Shown: piece after piece, positions 6,606-13,321 of the stretch
How positions within the stretch are numbered: the stretch's first letter is position 1
Layout of the letters: each line of letters opens with the position of its first letter
NCBI GenBank assembly: GCA_021323815.1
Contig: JAJPKG010000393.1
Span: 1 to 18,699, forward strand
Direction: 5' to 3'
Length of the DNA stretch: 18,699 nt
Source: Pseudomonadota bacterium
GTDB taxonomy: Bacteria > Chloroflexota > Ktedonobacteria > Ktedonobacterales > JACDGC01
Translations under genes and position numbers: made by a program
The notes under the pieces: generated by a model
Databases searched by the model: none
What the model was told of the DNA's origin: nothing
The model's input: only the letters and a program-made list of their open reading frames with translations

Positions 6606-8395
6606 TGTTGGCCTCCTGAGGGGGGAATATGATAATACGCAAGCAGTTGGCGGACGAGGGCGCGCCATAATGGTCCCGCCGCGCCGCCGCCAAAGATATT
6701 CGTGTGTGGATGGTCGAGCTTCACCAGCACCACGAAACGCGGATGGTCTGCGGGCGCATAGCCGATGACCGAGGCATAGGTCAGCGCCGGATTTTTCGGG
6801 TCCGGCGTGGAGGTGCCCGTCTTCGCGGCGACAGCATAGTTGGGGATGAGGCAGGTGAGCGCCTCACTGTGCTGCGAAGACTGCACCAGCATCTGTGTCA
6901 CCGTCGCCGCCGTCTGCGGGCTGACCACCTGGCGCACCACCTGTGGCGCGAAGGCGCGCGTTTGGCCGTCACGTGTCATGGCAGCGAGAATCTGCGGGCG
7001 CATCAGTTGCCCGCCGTTGGCCAGCGCGCCATAGGCCATCACCAGTTGCAGCGGGGTCACGCCGATGCTCTCGCCAAAGGCGTTTTCCGCCAGATCCAGA
7101 TTCGCCAGGGCCGGGGTCGGCTCTTGCGGGGCCAGCAATCCCGGCACCTCGCCCGCCAGCGGCACGCCGGTGGCTGAGCCGAAACCAAAACTGGTGAGAT
7201 AGTGATCGAATCGGTCGTGACCGACGTGCAGCGCCACCCATGCCGCGCCGACATTCGAGCTGTGTTGTAACACCTGCGTCATGGTCTCGTTGCCCCATGC
7301 CAGATGATTCCAATTGGCGATGGTCTGCCCGGCAACCGTCACCACTCCGGGATCGTCAAACGCGGTCTCCGGCGTGATGACGCCGGTATCGATGCCCGCC
7401 GCCATCGTGATCGCCTTCATCGTCGAGCCGGGATCATACACCGCCGAAATGGCCGGATTCAGGAAATCCGCCATGCTCGCGTTGCCATAGGCATTCGGGT
7501 CAAACGTTGGTGCGTTCGCCAGCGCCAAAATCTCGCCCGTCTGGGGATCTTCGATGATGACGGTACCGCCCGTCGCGCCGGTCTGCGCTACCGCGCCCTG
7601 CAATCCCTGCTCGGCCATCGCTTGCAGGTTGGCATCCAGCGTCAGGGCCAGATCCGCCCCCGGCAGCGAGGGGATGATGCGGCTCGGCGCGTTGGCGAGC
7701 GGCTGGCCATAGACATCCACCGAGGCGATGACGCGACCGGGGCGGCCTGCCAGCCATCCATTGGCCCCCGCCTCGATGCCATATTGGCCCTGCCCACTGT
7801 CCGCTTGCACGAAGCCCAGCACCTGGCTGGCGAGCTGCCCACTGGGATATTCGCGCCACGACTGCGCCTGCAACGTGATCCCCGGCAACGCGCCGGCATC
7901 AAGTTGCGCTTGCAAGCTATGAGCGACATCCGGCGGCAGGTGAATGACCACGCCGCTAGCATCAGTCAAGATGTGATAGCCGGTGGGCAGCGCCAGTTGC
8001 GCTCTCACTATCTCCGGCGCGACTTGCGTGATGGCGGAAAGTTGCTGCACCAGCGCCTCGCGTTGCGTGGCCGGCAAGCCTTGCACGATTATGGGATCAG
8101 CGACGACGGCATCTTCCGTGACCGTCAGCGCCAGGATGACGCCGTTGCGGTCCGTGATGGTGCCGCGCAATGCGGGAACGAGCAGGGCGTGACGCTGTTG
8201 TTCCCCTGCCATCGCTGCCAGTTGCGCGTGCTGGCCGATCTGCCAATATGCCAGCCGCCCGCCGACCCCAACGAGGCCCAGCGCCAGCACGCCGCCCAGC
8301 ATCCAATGGCGGGCGGGCGAAATGGCGCGCTCGTGTGCAGCTTCAGATGGCGCGGTGTTGCGGTTGCGCCAGGCATGGGCGGTGTATGGCTTCAT
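6602..8395 (-). CDS. ftsI: FtsI/PBP2-type peptidoglycan D,D-transpeptidase (class B penicillin-binding protein)
   Basis: 597 residues. It crosslinks septal peptidoglycan outside the membrane. A cytoplasmic N-tail is followed by one membrane helix (about 31-51), then a PBP-dimer domain opening with RGTITDRNG (77-85), then the transpeptidase domain. Catalytic motifs are all present: STMK with the nucleophile S324 and K327, SSN at 379-381, and KTGT at 525-528. There are no PASTA domains, so it resembles FtsI rather than Bacillus PBP2B/PBP2X. The start is ATG 8395, overlapping the ftsL stop as ATGA, with GGAGG 9 bases upstream (plus-strand 8405-8409). The position directly after rsmH and ftsL supports the divisome role. 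Confidence 0.96.
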   Translation of the reverse strand: MKPYTAHAWRNRNTAPSEAAHERAISPARHWMLGGVLALGLVGVGGRLAYWQIGQHAQLAAMAGEQQRHALLVPALRGTITDRNGVILALTVTEDAVVADPIIVQGLPATQREALVQQLSAITQVAPEIVRAQLALPTGYHILTDASGVVIHLPPDVAHSLQAQLDAGALPGITLQAQSWREYPSGQLASQVLGFVQADSGQGQYGIEAGANGWLAGRPGRVIASVDVYGQPLANAPSRIIPSLPGADLALTLDANLQAMAEQGLQGAVAQTGATGGTVIIEDPQTGEILALANAPTFDPNAYGNASMADFLNPAISAVYDPGSTMKAITMAAGIDTGVITPETAFDDPGVVTVAGQTIANWNHLAWGNETMTQVLQHSSNVGAAWVALHVGHDRFDHYLTSFGFGSATGVPLAGEVPGLLAPQEPTPALANLDLAENAFGESIGVTPLQLVMAYGALANGGQLMRPQILAAMTRDGQTRAFAPQVVRQVVSPQTAATVTQMLVQSSQHSEALTCLIPNYAVAAKTGTSTPDPKNPALTYASVIGYAPADHPRFVVLVKLDHPHTNIFGGGAAGPLWRALVRQLLAYYHIPPSGGQQ

Positions 8396-8721
8396 GGCTG
8401 GTTGCCTCCATCGCCCCAATCGCCGGGAACCATGCCCTGCTGTTGCGCTTGCGCCAACACATAGGCCGGCGACATCACGTGGCCCAGTTCGGCCAGCGCA
8501 ATCTGGCGGCGTGCCAGCAGATCTTGCGTCTGCTGTTGTTGCTGCTGCAATTCCGCGTTGGCCGCGCTGACGCGGGCCGTCTGCCCCAGATAAACCCACG
8601 CGGCCAGGCCGACGATGATGAGGCAGAGCCACAAGGGCGTCCGTGCTTGTGTGGTTGTGCCGCCCGGCGTTCCCCCCAGGCGCGGCAGAGAGTGTTGTGC
8701 CATCCGTGCGTCCTCTCTCAT
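8392..8721 (-). CDS. ftsL: FtsL-like small divisome protein
   Basis: 109 residues (103 if it begins at the second ATG). One membrane helix (LWLCLIIVGLAAWVYLG) is followed by a coiled-coil-like segment rich in Gln and Ala (SAANAELQQQQQQTQDLLARR) and a short C-terminal tail. Sequence identity to FtsL/DivIC proteins is always low, so the call rests on size, topology and its place between rsmH and ftsI. In the family it links FtsQ/B to FtsW/I at the septum. Start choice: ATG 8721 overlaps the rsmH stop as ATGA, matching the style of this operon; ATG 8703 has a better ribosome-binding site (AGAGGA, 7 bases upstream) and may be the true start. Confidence 0.82.
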   Translation of the reverse strand: MREDARMAQHSLPRLGGTPGGTTTQARTPLWLCLIIVGLAAWVYLGQTARVSAANAELQQQQQQTQDLLARRQIALAELGHVMSPAYVLAQAQQQGMVPGDWGDGGNQP

Positions 8722-9674
8722 GATGTGATCCGCTCCGCTGCCCGCAACTTGGCGCTGCCGGCGCGGGAATTCGCCCGAACTTCCGCTTCGTCCGCCGTTT
8801 GCGGATGCGGGGTGAGGATCTTCAAGCGCGGCGCGCGCCCGCAGGTGCAGGCGGGGGCCTGCGGCGGGCAGATGCAGCCACGCGCTTCCTGACGCATCCA
8901 CTGCTTGACGATGCGGTCTTCCAACGAATGAAATGATATGACGACGATGCGCCCGCCTGGTGCCAGCAGATCCAGCGCCTGGGGCAAGGCGGCTTCCAGC
9001 GCGTCCAGCTCGCCGTTGACGGCAATGCGCAACGCCTGAAACGTCCGCGTGGCGGGATGAATGCCGCCGGGGCGACCACGCACCACGCCGGCCACCAGCG
9101 ACGCCAGTTGCGTGGCGCGCGTGATGGGCTGCCGGGCGCGCTCAGCCACGATGCGCCGGGCAATGGCCCGCGACTGCCGCTCTTCGCCATAGCGATAGAG
9201 CATGTCGGCGATCTCCGCTTCTGAGCGCGTCGCCAGCAGATCCGCCGCCGTCTCGCCCTGCGTGGGATCGAAGCGCATGTCCAGCGGGGCATCTGCACTG
9301 AATGAAAAGCCGCGCGCGCGGTCGGCCAGTTCGTCGGATGACAGACCGAGATCCATGAGCACACCGTCCACCTGCGCGAAACCATGTTCTGTTGCGATCT
9401 GCGCCATGTCGCGGAAATTGCCCGCCGCAACCACCAGCCGCCCAGACGCGATCTCTGCTGCCAGCCGCGCCTGCGCGCGTTCACGCGCCGCCGGGTCGGC
9501 GTCAATCGCCAGCACGCGCCCGTCCGGAGCGCTCGCTGCCAGCATCGCCGCCGTGTGGCCGCCCCCACCCAGCGTCGCATCCACATAGCGCCCGCCCTCA
9601 TGCGGACGCAGCCAACCGATGACGGCGTTGAGCATGACGGGAATGTGGATGGTGCCGGCGACAGGTTCGACCAT
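8718..9674 (-). CDS. rsmH: RsmH, 16S rRNA (cytosine-1402-N4)-methyltransferase
   Basis: 318 residues. RsmH (MraW) uses SAM to methylate N4 of C1402 in the 16S decoding centre. Seen: the N-terminal HIPVML motif (10-15), SAM motif VDATLGGGGHT (31-41), VLAID acidic loop, a helical insertion, the FHSLEDRIVK motif near residue 245-255, and a Cys-rich C-terminal segment (CICPPQAPACTC) followed by ILT, as in many family members. Length is normal. Start ATG 9674 has AAGGAG (plus-strand CTCCTT, 9685-9690) 10 bases upstream, and that site lies in a small hairpin. The stop overlaps the ftsL start. The 144-bp gap to mraZ is unusually long for this operon and holds repeat B. Confidence 0.97.
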   Translation of the reverse strand: MVEPVAGTIHIPVMLNAVIGWLRPHEGGRYVDATLGGGGHTAAMLAASAPDGRVLAIDADPAARERAQARLAAEIASGRLVVAAGNFRDMAQIATEHGFAQVDGVLMDLGLSSDELADRARGFSFSADAPLDMRFDPTQGETAADLLATRSEAEIADMLYRYGEERQSRAIARRIVAERARQPITRATQLASLVAGVVRGRPGGIHPATRTFQALRIAVNGELDALEAALPQALDLLAPGGRIVVISFHSLEDRIVKQWMRQEARGCICPPQAPACTCGRAPRLKILTPHPQTADEAEVRANSRAGSAKLRAAERITS

Positions 9675-9680
9675 AGATAG

Positions 9681-9697
9681 ATTGCTCCTTAAGCAAT
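9681..9697 (-). promoter_or_regulatory. rsmH ribosome-binding site inside a small stem-loop
   Basis: On the minus strand ATTGCT, TAAGG, AGCAAT form a 6-bp stem with a 5-base loop. The Shine-Dalgarno AAGGAG spans the loop and the start of the 3' arm, so folding would partly hide it. The stem is short and AT-rich; regulation is speculative. Confidence 0.4.
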
Positions 9698-9734
9698 ATA
9701 TAGCGTTGCGGCGACGTGATCGCCCGGCGCAGCC

Positions 9735-9778
9735 GCCGGGGGTTAAACCCCCGGCTCGGAATTGCGAACCCCGATGGG
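9735..9778. repeat. Dispersed repeat, family B, copy 1, with perfect palindrome, inside the mraZ-rsmH gap
   Basis: GCCGGGGGTT (9735-9744) and AACCCCCGGC (9746-9755) are exact complements around one base. The following 21 bases (9751-9771) match 15023-15043 at 19 of 21 positions, and the bases before and after are also alike (AACCCC before, GGGC after). It could act as an attenuator or mRNA processing site between mraZ and rsmH. Confidence 0.65.
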
Positions 9779-9818
9779 CTGCTTCCCTCTCTCGCTTTGC
9801 TGAGGAGGGGGTCGCTCC

Positions 9819-10238
9819 CTAAAATGGCAGGTGATATTGGCTGAAATCGTCCCCGGCGATCTCGTCCATCTCGGCTTGCCAGCGGGCACGATCCCAGATC
9901 TCGAAGCGCTCGCCGGTGCCGGCAATGACAGCCTCAGCTTCAAGGCCGGCGTGCTGGCGCAACGCGGGCGGGACGACGATGCGCCCCTGCGCGTCCAACT
10001 CGCAGTCCTGCGAACTGCTGATGAACTGGCGCTGAATGCGATTGCGCTGCTTCGCGGGCAAATTCAGCGCGTTGATGGCGCGCTCTTTTTCCTCCCACAC
10101 GGCCAGAGCATAGCCATAGATGCAGCCTTCGACGCCGCGCACCAGCACGATGCCTTCCGCCAGTTCCCGGCGAAACTTCGCGGGAATGGCTATGCGCCCT
10201 TTGGCATCTATGCTATGCTGATACTCGCCACGAAACAT
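9819..10238 (-). CDS. mraZ: MraZ, transcriptional regulator of the division/cell-wall cluster
   Basis: 139 residues, near the usual family length. Two SpoVT-AbrB half-domains are visible, each with the DxxGR signature: DAKGR (11-15) with IAIPAKFR, and DAQGR (82-86) with IVVPPALR. The opening MFRGEYQH is canonical. In Escherichia coli MraZ represses its own cluster by binding tandem TGGGN repeats separated by 5 bases; the same array occurs 58-82 bases upstream here. The ribosome-binding site is weak, since GGG lies about 12 bases upstream, but the N-terminal family match leaves little doubt about ATG 10238. It is first in the operon with rsmH, ftsL, ftsI and the 94-residue unknown, and divergent from the TIR gene. 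Confidence 0.96.
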   Translation of the reverse strand: MFRGEYQHSIDAKGRIAIPAKFRRELAEGIVLVRGVEGCIYGYALAVWEEKERAINALNLPAKQRNRIQRQFISSSQDCELDAQGRIVVPPALRQHAGLEAEAVIAGTGERFEIWDRARWQAEMDEIAGDDFSQYHLPF

Positions 10239-10250
10239 CCGGTTGCGTGC

Positions 10251-10279
10251 CCTTTACCGATGAGATGGAGCAGTTGCAA
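10251..10279 (-). promoter_or_regulatory. Weak promoter candidate, mraZ proximal
   Basis: On the minus strand TTGCAA (10279-10274) and TAAAGG (10256-10251) are separated by 17 bases. The -10 is poor, and initiation would leave only a few bases before the mraZ ATG. It lies just downstream of the MraZ box, where repression would make sense. Confidence 0.3.
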
Positions 10280-10295
10280 GGGGGATGCCAAACTC

Positions 10296-10320
10296 CCCCA
10301 CTTCGCCCCACTTTGCCCCA
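10296..10320 (-). promoter_or_regulatory. MraZ box: three TGGGG repeats at exact 10-bp period
   Basis: On the minus strand TGGGG, CAAAG, TGGGG, CGAAG, TGGGG: repeats at 10320-10316, 10310-10306 and 10300-10296, each with a 5-base spacer. This matches the known MraZ operator layout (TGGGN with 5-nt spacers). A degenerate fourth unit, TGGCA, follows at the same period. Confidence 0.85.
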
Positions 10321-10359
10321 CTCACATCGTAATCCGCCGGATCGCCCTGCGCAATGGAC

Positions 10360-10415
10360 TTATCCACCACTTTTTCCCACAGCACGTGGATAACTGCGGG
10401 ATAGGGTGTGGATAA
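10360..10415. promoter_or_regulatory. Cluster of three DnaA boxes
   Basis: TTATCCACC (10360-10368, plus strand), TTATCCACG (10385-10393, minus) and a perfect TTATCCACA (10407-10415, minus), starting 25 and 22 bases apart. An AT-rich stretch follows. The location between mraZ and the TIR gene suggests DnaA-linked control of one or both promoters. Confidence 0.65.
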
Positions 10416-10424
10416 GGAATAATG

Positions 10425-10440
10425 GGCTATAATCATAGCC
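10425..10440. promoter_or_regulatory. Palindromic operator candidate
   Basis: GGCTAT, AATC, ATAGCC: 6-bp perfect arms around 4 bases, next to the DnaA boxes. The sequence also contains TATAAT (10428-10433, plus strand), which could be a -10 box reading toward the TIR gene, but its -35 is poor. Confidence 0.4.
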
Positions 10441-10447
10441 GTGAGGA

Positions 10448-10477
10448 TGTATAGGGCTGAGAGATGATCTGGTTTAA
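10448..10477 (-). promoter_or_regulatory. Candidate distal promoter for the mraZ operon
   Basis: On the minus strand TTAAAC (10477-10472), 18 bases, then TATACA (10453-10448; 5 of 6 to TATAAT). Transcription would start near 10441 and pass through the DnaA boxes and the MraZ box, giving a leader of about 200 bases. Confidence 0.35.
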
Positions 10478-10508
10478 CGGGGTAAAAATTCGAGAAAAAT
10501 CCGTCAAA

Positions 10509-10545
10509 CCCTAGAAATGTGAGGTGATCCCTTATATACTAGGGA
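10509..10545 (+). promoter_or_regulatory. TIR gene promoter framed by a CCCTAG/CTAGGG inverted repeat
   Basis: -35 TAGAAA (10512-10517, 4 of 6), 17 bases, -10 TATACT (10535-10540, 5 of 6). CCCTAG (10509-10514) overlaps the -35 and CTAGGG (10539-10544) overlaps the end of the -10. A related TCCCTTA lies at 10528. The layout suits a dimeric repressor. The start site would be near 10547, with AAGGGG at 10555-10560 for translation. Confidence 0.45.
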
Positions 10546-10567
10546 CAGTGAAGAAAGGGGAACCACG

Positions 10568-11494
10568 ATGTCGGTGACAAAAATGGCCTTTATCAGCTAC
10601 GCGCGGCAGAATCTGGCGACAGTTGAACGGTTGAAGACCGATTTGCGGGCAAAACAAATCCCTTTTTGGGTTGACCATGAAGCGCTGACACCCGGTACGC
10701 CCGATTATGACGACGCGATCCAAAAAGCCATTCAGCGTTCCTATGCCGTGATTTATATCGCCTCGCCCGAAAGCAAAAGGTCAAGATATGCACAGGGGGA
10801 ACTCGCGGTCGCTGACCGTTATAAAGTTCCCATTATTCCTTTTTGGATTCAAGGCAATCATATTCTCGATTGCGTTCCGGTCGGACTGGCGCGAGCACAG
10901 TATATTGATGCACGCGTTTACACAGCCCAGGCCGTTCTTGATCTCCTGAACGCCCTCAAGAACTATGGGATCGATGGTACTGGCAACGATGATCCTCCTG
11001 TTCTCCCCATCACTCCAGTACCTCAACAACCGCAGCGCAACCCTATGCGTGGCGTTGCGGCGGTCCTGGTTGCACTCATGGCTGTCGCAGCGCTGACGGT
11101 GCTGGGGTTTATTGGGGGACAAAATATCAAAGGGACGTTCAACACGCAGATCGGGTCATCGCTTGGCCTTGTTCTGGGTCTGGCACTTGGATTCTTTGTC
11201 TGGACCACAATCTCCAAACCGCGCCCCAGCGTGCAAACGGCCACCGTTACCATTGATGCTGCGCCACCCAAGCAGCAGAAACAGGCGGTCATGGATGAAA
11301 GCCTGATGACTCCGGATTTCTTCCATGCCTTGTCTCTCGAACTCAGCGGCATCGCCGAAATCCAGCCACCACCACAACTGCCGCTTTACCCGCAAACAGA
11401 ACCATCCCCGCCACCACCAACACGAGCCGACATGCACGAAGATACAGACCTGCTCACTGATTTGCAGCGGATAATGGATAATCCGTCGATGTGA
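10568..11494 (+). CDS. TIR-domain protein with two transmembrane helices
   Basis: 308 residues. The N-terminal TIR domain (about 5-130) shows box 1 MAFISYARQN (6-15), the FWVDHEAL segment (33-40), an AVIYIASPES strand and RYAQGELAVADRYKVPIIPFW, where E78 aligns with the catalytic glutamate of NAD-cleaving TIR domains (family knowledge; alignment by eye). A Pro-rich linker leads to two membrane helices (about 162-184 and 195-215), then a Pro/Gln-rich cytoplasmic tail of about 90 residues. Both ends are probably cytoplasmic. Start ATG 10568 has AAGGGG 7 bases upstream. It diverges from mraZ and converges on a YbjN-like gene. Roles could be NADase-type immunity or signalling scaffold; the sequence does not decide. 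Base use is more AT-rich than the neighbouring division genes. Confidence 0.9.
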   Translation: MSVTKMAFISYARQNLATVERLKTDLRAKQIPFWVDHEALTPGTPDYDDAIQKAIQRSYAVIYIASPESKRSRYAQGELAVADRYKVPIIPFWIQGNHILDCVPVGLARAQYIDARVYTAQAVLDLLNALKNYGIDGTGNDDPPVLPITPVPQQPQRNPMRGVAAVLVALMAVAALTVLGFIGGQNIKGTFNTQIGSSLGLVLGLALGFFVWTTISKPRPSVQTATVTIDAAPPKQQKQAVMDESLMTPDFFHALSLELSGIAEIQPPPQLPLYPQTEPSPPPPTRADMHEDTDLLTDLQRIMDNPSM

Positions 11495-11571
11495 TATCGT
11501 GGGATATTACCTGAAGCAGAGCAGACAGAGCGGCCCCAGCAAGAGTTGCCCTGCCCAGTGAGGAAAAAACA

Positions 11572-12027
11572 TTACAAGCCGCGCACGCCGTAATCCTTGA
11601 ACCAGATCCAAAATTGGCTGCCCGCAGAAATCACGGTTTCTGTAAAGTCGGAAAGCAACTCTTGGTGCACGCCCTTTTCGAGATCAAGTTGTTCTTCAAG
11701 AAGAATGACGCCTTCCTGATCGACTTTGGGATCTTTCACATAGAGATACGCTTTAGGCCAGCGTCTCTCAGCATTCCATCTGTTGCACAGGTAAACGATG
11801 CGAGGCCATTCTTCCCGTCCATAGCGTTTATTTGAATGGCAGGTAATAACATAGATCTGGTTGTTCGTGCCCCCTGCAAGCAAAGAGAACGTTAATTCAG
11901 CATCGATTTCAGCATCATAGGCGAATTCGATGATAAAGTCACCTTCACGATTGATCAGATAGCGTAGATCTGTGGAATCGAGATAATTCTGTATCATCTT
12001 TCGGGAGAATGATTGTACCTCTGCCAT
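11572..12027 (-). CDS. YbjN-like domain protein
   Basis: 151 residues. It resembles the YbjN family (type III secretion chaperone-like fold): a short N-terminal helix that would pick a binding partner, FIIEFAYDAEIDAELTFSLLAGG, then VITCHSNKRYGREEWPRIVYLCNRWNAERRWPKAYL, and a C-terminal helical segment ending in FWIWFKD. The central N-x-W-N and RWPKAYL pattern is typical. Family members are small cytoplasmic proteins of unclear biochemical role, some linked to stress or motility. Start ATG 12027 has a perfect GGAGGT (plus-strand ACCTCC, 12034-12039) 6 bases upstream. It converges on the TIR gene with a 77-bp gap and no clear terminator between them. Confidence 0.8.
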   Translation of the reverse strand: MAEVQSFSRKMIQNYLDSTDLRYLINREGDFIIEFAYDAEIDAELTFSLLAGGTNNQIYVITCHSNKRYGREEWPRIVYLCNRWNAERRWPKAYLYVKDPKVDQEGVILLEEQLDLEKGVHQELLSDFTETVISAGSQFWIWFKDYGVRGL

Positions 12028-12353
12028 GTTCTTACCTCCGTAGTTTTTCCCTCGTTTGGTTATGGATGGAATCTCATTTCCACGAACTAATATGTGCGCA
12101 CTGGGTTATCCATCGCTAACAAGACTATATCAAATCAGCCGCATATTTTGCAACTAGCTTTTTCGCGAGACTCACCGATCTGTAGGAGTAGAGTTCCCGT
12201 GACGAGGCGGAACATATCCTCTATAGTTACCCTGTATCTCGGTCTCCACATGAGGAATATTCTTCTCGTGCCCCAATTTCTTCGTCGTCCGCGTTCATGG
12301 TGAATAAGAGGATGCTCCAAATGCATCCAGCACAATGACAGGAGGCGGCGATC
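12028..12353. promoter_or_regulatory. Divergent regulatory region, YbjN-like gene and lipoprotein (326 bp)
   Basis: No gene is supportable; the region is more AT-rich than its surroundings. For the lipoprotein there is a fair promoter: GTGACG (12199-12204, 4 of 6), 17 bases, TATAGT (12222-12227). A 6-bp stem-loop GGATGC, TCCAAAT, GCATCC (12310-12328) precedes the ribosome-binding site GGAGG (12341-12345). Confidence 0.45.
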
Positions 12354-13253
12354 ATGCATTTGCTTTCACGTTGGCGACTTCTCGCCCTCATTCTCGGATG
12401 TCTCGTCGTGTTCGGCGCGTGTGACCTGGGGGGCAGCACCGCGACCGTGACGACCACCACCAGTGGATCGTCGTCATCCGGTGGCAGTTCGTCCGCCGGC
12501 GGGGGCAGCACAACCACCACGCCGGGGGGCGCGTCCACACCGGCACCATCCATCACGCCATGCTCAACCATCGTTTCGGGCTACGGTCCCGCCAGCGGCG
12601 GATCGCTTTTCGGCGATGTGCCGTTTCCGGCGAACTCGTCCAGCACCAGCGTCACGCTGACGCACGCCGGCAACAGCTATACGTTCGCCATTTATGGCGA
12701 GGATGTTTGCACTGCCGGTTCCAGTGTCGCCAACGTGCGCAGTTTCTTTGCCACGCAATTGCCGGCAGTGGGCTTCTTGCAGTCCAGCACCTTCCCGTTT
12801 GATGGCCTGTTTGAAGCGCCATGCGGCGATCCCTATTGCTGGGCCAGCCCGCACGCGCGCTATGTCGGCCTGGAAGCGGCGACGGATCACGGCAACGGGC
12901 TGGTGACATACCATCTACGCTACGCATTCCCGCCGCCGGTGCCCAGTTGCCCTGGGAGTGGCTGGTCATCCGGCTATTATTACAAGCTGCCACCATATGG
13001 GACGTATACAGATGTGGAATTGCCGCCGCTGACGCGCATTCGCGTCCACCAGCCGGGCATGTACGAGCCTACCTACAAAAAAGCGTATGACTGGTGTTCG
13101 CCCTTCCTCGCCAGCGGTGAAGGCAACCTCATCACCTTCATGCACGATCACGGTGGATGGAATCCCGTCAGCCCCGGATTGAATTTCATCGGGCCTCAAG
13201 GAACGATTCTCGTGGCAGAAGGCACCACCTACGACATCTATTACCTGCTGTGA
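12354..13253 (+). CDS. Putative exported lipoprotein of unknown function
   Basis: 299 residues. The N-terminus is a lipoprotein-type signal: basic start, hydrophobic core LLALILGCLVVF, then GAC with C23 as the probable lipidated cysteine (position -3 is Phe, slightly off the consensus). Residues 27-65 are a Thr/Ser/Gly linker. The remainder is one extracellular domain with an even spread of cysteines (about 8), Gly/Tyr-rich turns (GYYYKLPPYGTYTDVELPP) and a C-terminal GTTYDIYYLL strand. I recognise no enzyme motif or known family. The start is supported by GGAGG 8 bases upstream of ATG 12354. It converges on pyrE, with a hairpin between them. Surface binding or sensing is the most I would infer. 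Confidence 0.82.
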   Translation: MHLLSRWRLLALILGCLVVFGACDLGGSTATVTTTTSGSSSSGGSSSAGGGSTTTTPGGASTPAPSITPCSTIVSGYGPASGGSLFGDVPFPANSSSTSVTLTHAGNSYTFAIYGEDVCTAGSSVANVRSFFATQLPAVGFLQSSTFPFDGLFEAPCGDPYCWASPHARYVGLEAATDHGNGLVTYHLRYAFPPPVPSCPGSGWSSGYYYKLPPYGTYTDVELPPLTRIRVHQPGMYEPTYKKAYDWCSPFLASGEGNLITFMHDHGGWNPVSPGLNFIGPQGTILVAEGTTYDIYYLL

Positions 13254-13272
13254 GCGAACACGCGCTCTAGCA

Positions 13273-13304
13273 AAGGGGCTGCACCCAGGCGAGTGCGTCC
13301 CCTT
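13273..13304. terminator. Hairpin between convergent genes, probable bidirectional terminator
   Basis: AAGGGG, CT, GCAC (13273-13284) pairs with GTGC, GT, CCCCTT (13293-13304) around an 8-base loop. The T-tract is minimal on the plus strand. It lies between the ends of the lipoprotein gene and pyrE. Confidence 0.6.
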
Positions 13305-13321
13305 GTCTCATAATCCCGGCT

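Noticed and set aside
7304..8464. Long plus-strand open frame opposite ftsI (386 codons)
   Set aside because: Arg/His/Gln-rich shadow of ftsI codons with no ribosome-binding site or recognisable domain.
8822..9601. 259-codon frame on the same strand as rsmH in another phase
   Set aside because: Trp/Arg-rich out-of-phase shadow of rsmH, whose motifs are complete.
10360..10440. Chromosome replication origin
   Set aside because: Only three DnaA boxes and no dnaA, dnaN, gyrB or rpmH nearby; regulation is the simpler reading.
12104..12112. DnaA-box-like TTATCCATC before the lipoprotein gene
   Set aside because: Single site with two mismatches, no cluster.
12094..12303. Possible 69-codon gene in the YbjN/lipoprotein gap
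   Set aside because: No ribosome-binding site, unlikely composition, and it overlaps the promoter candidate.
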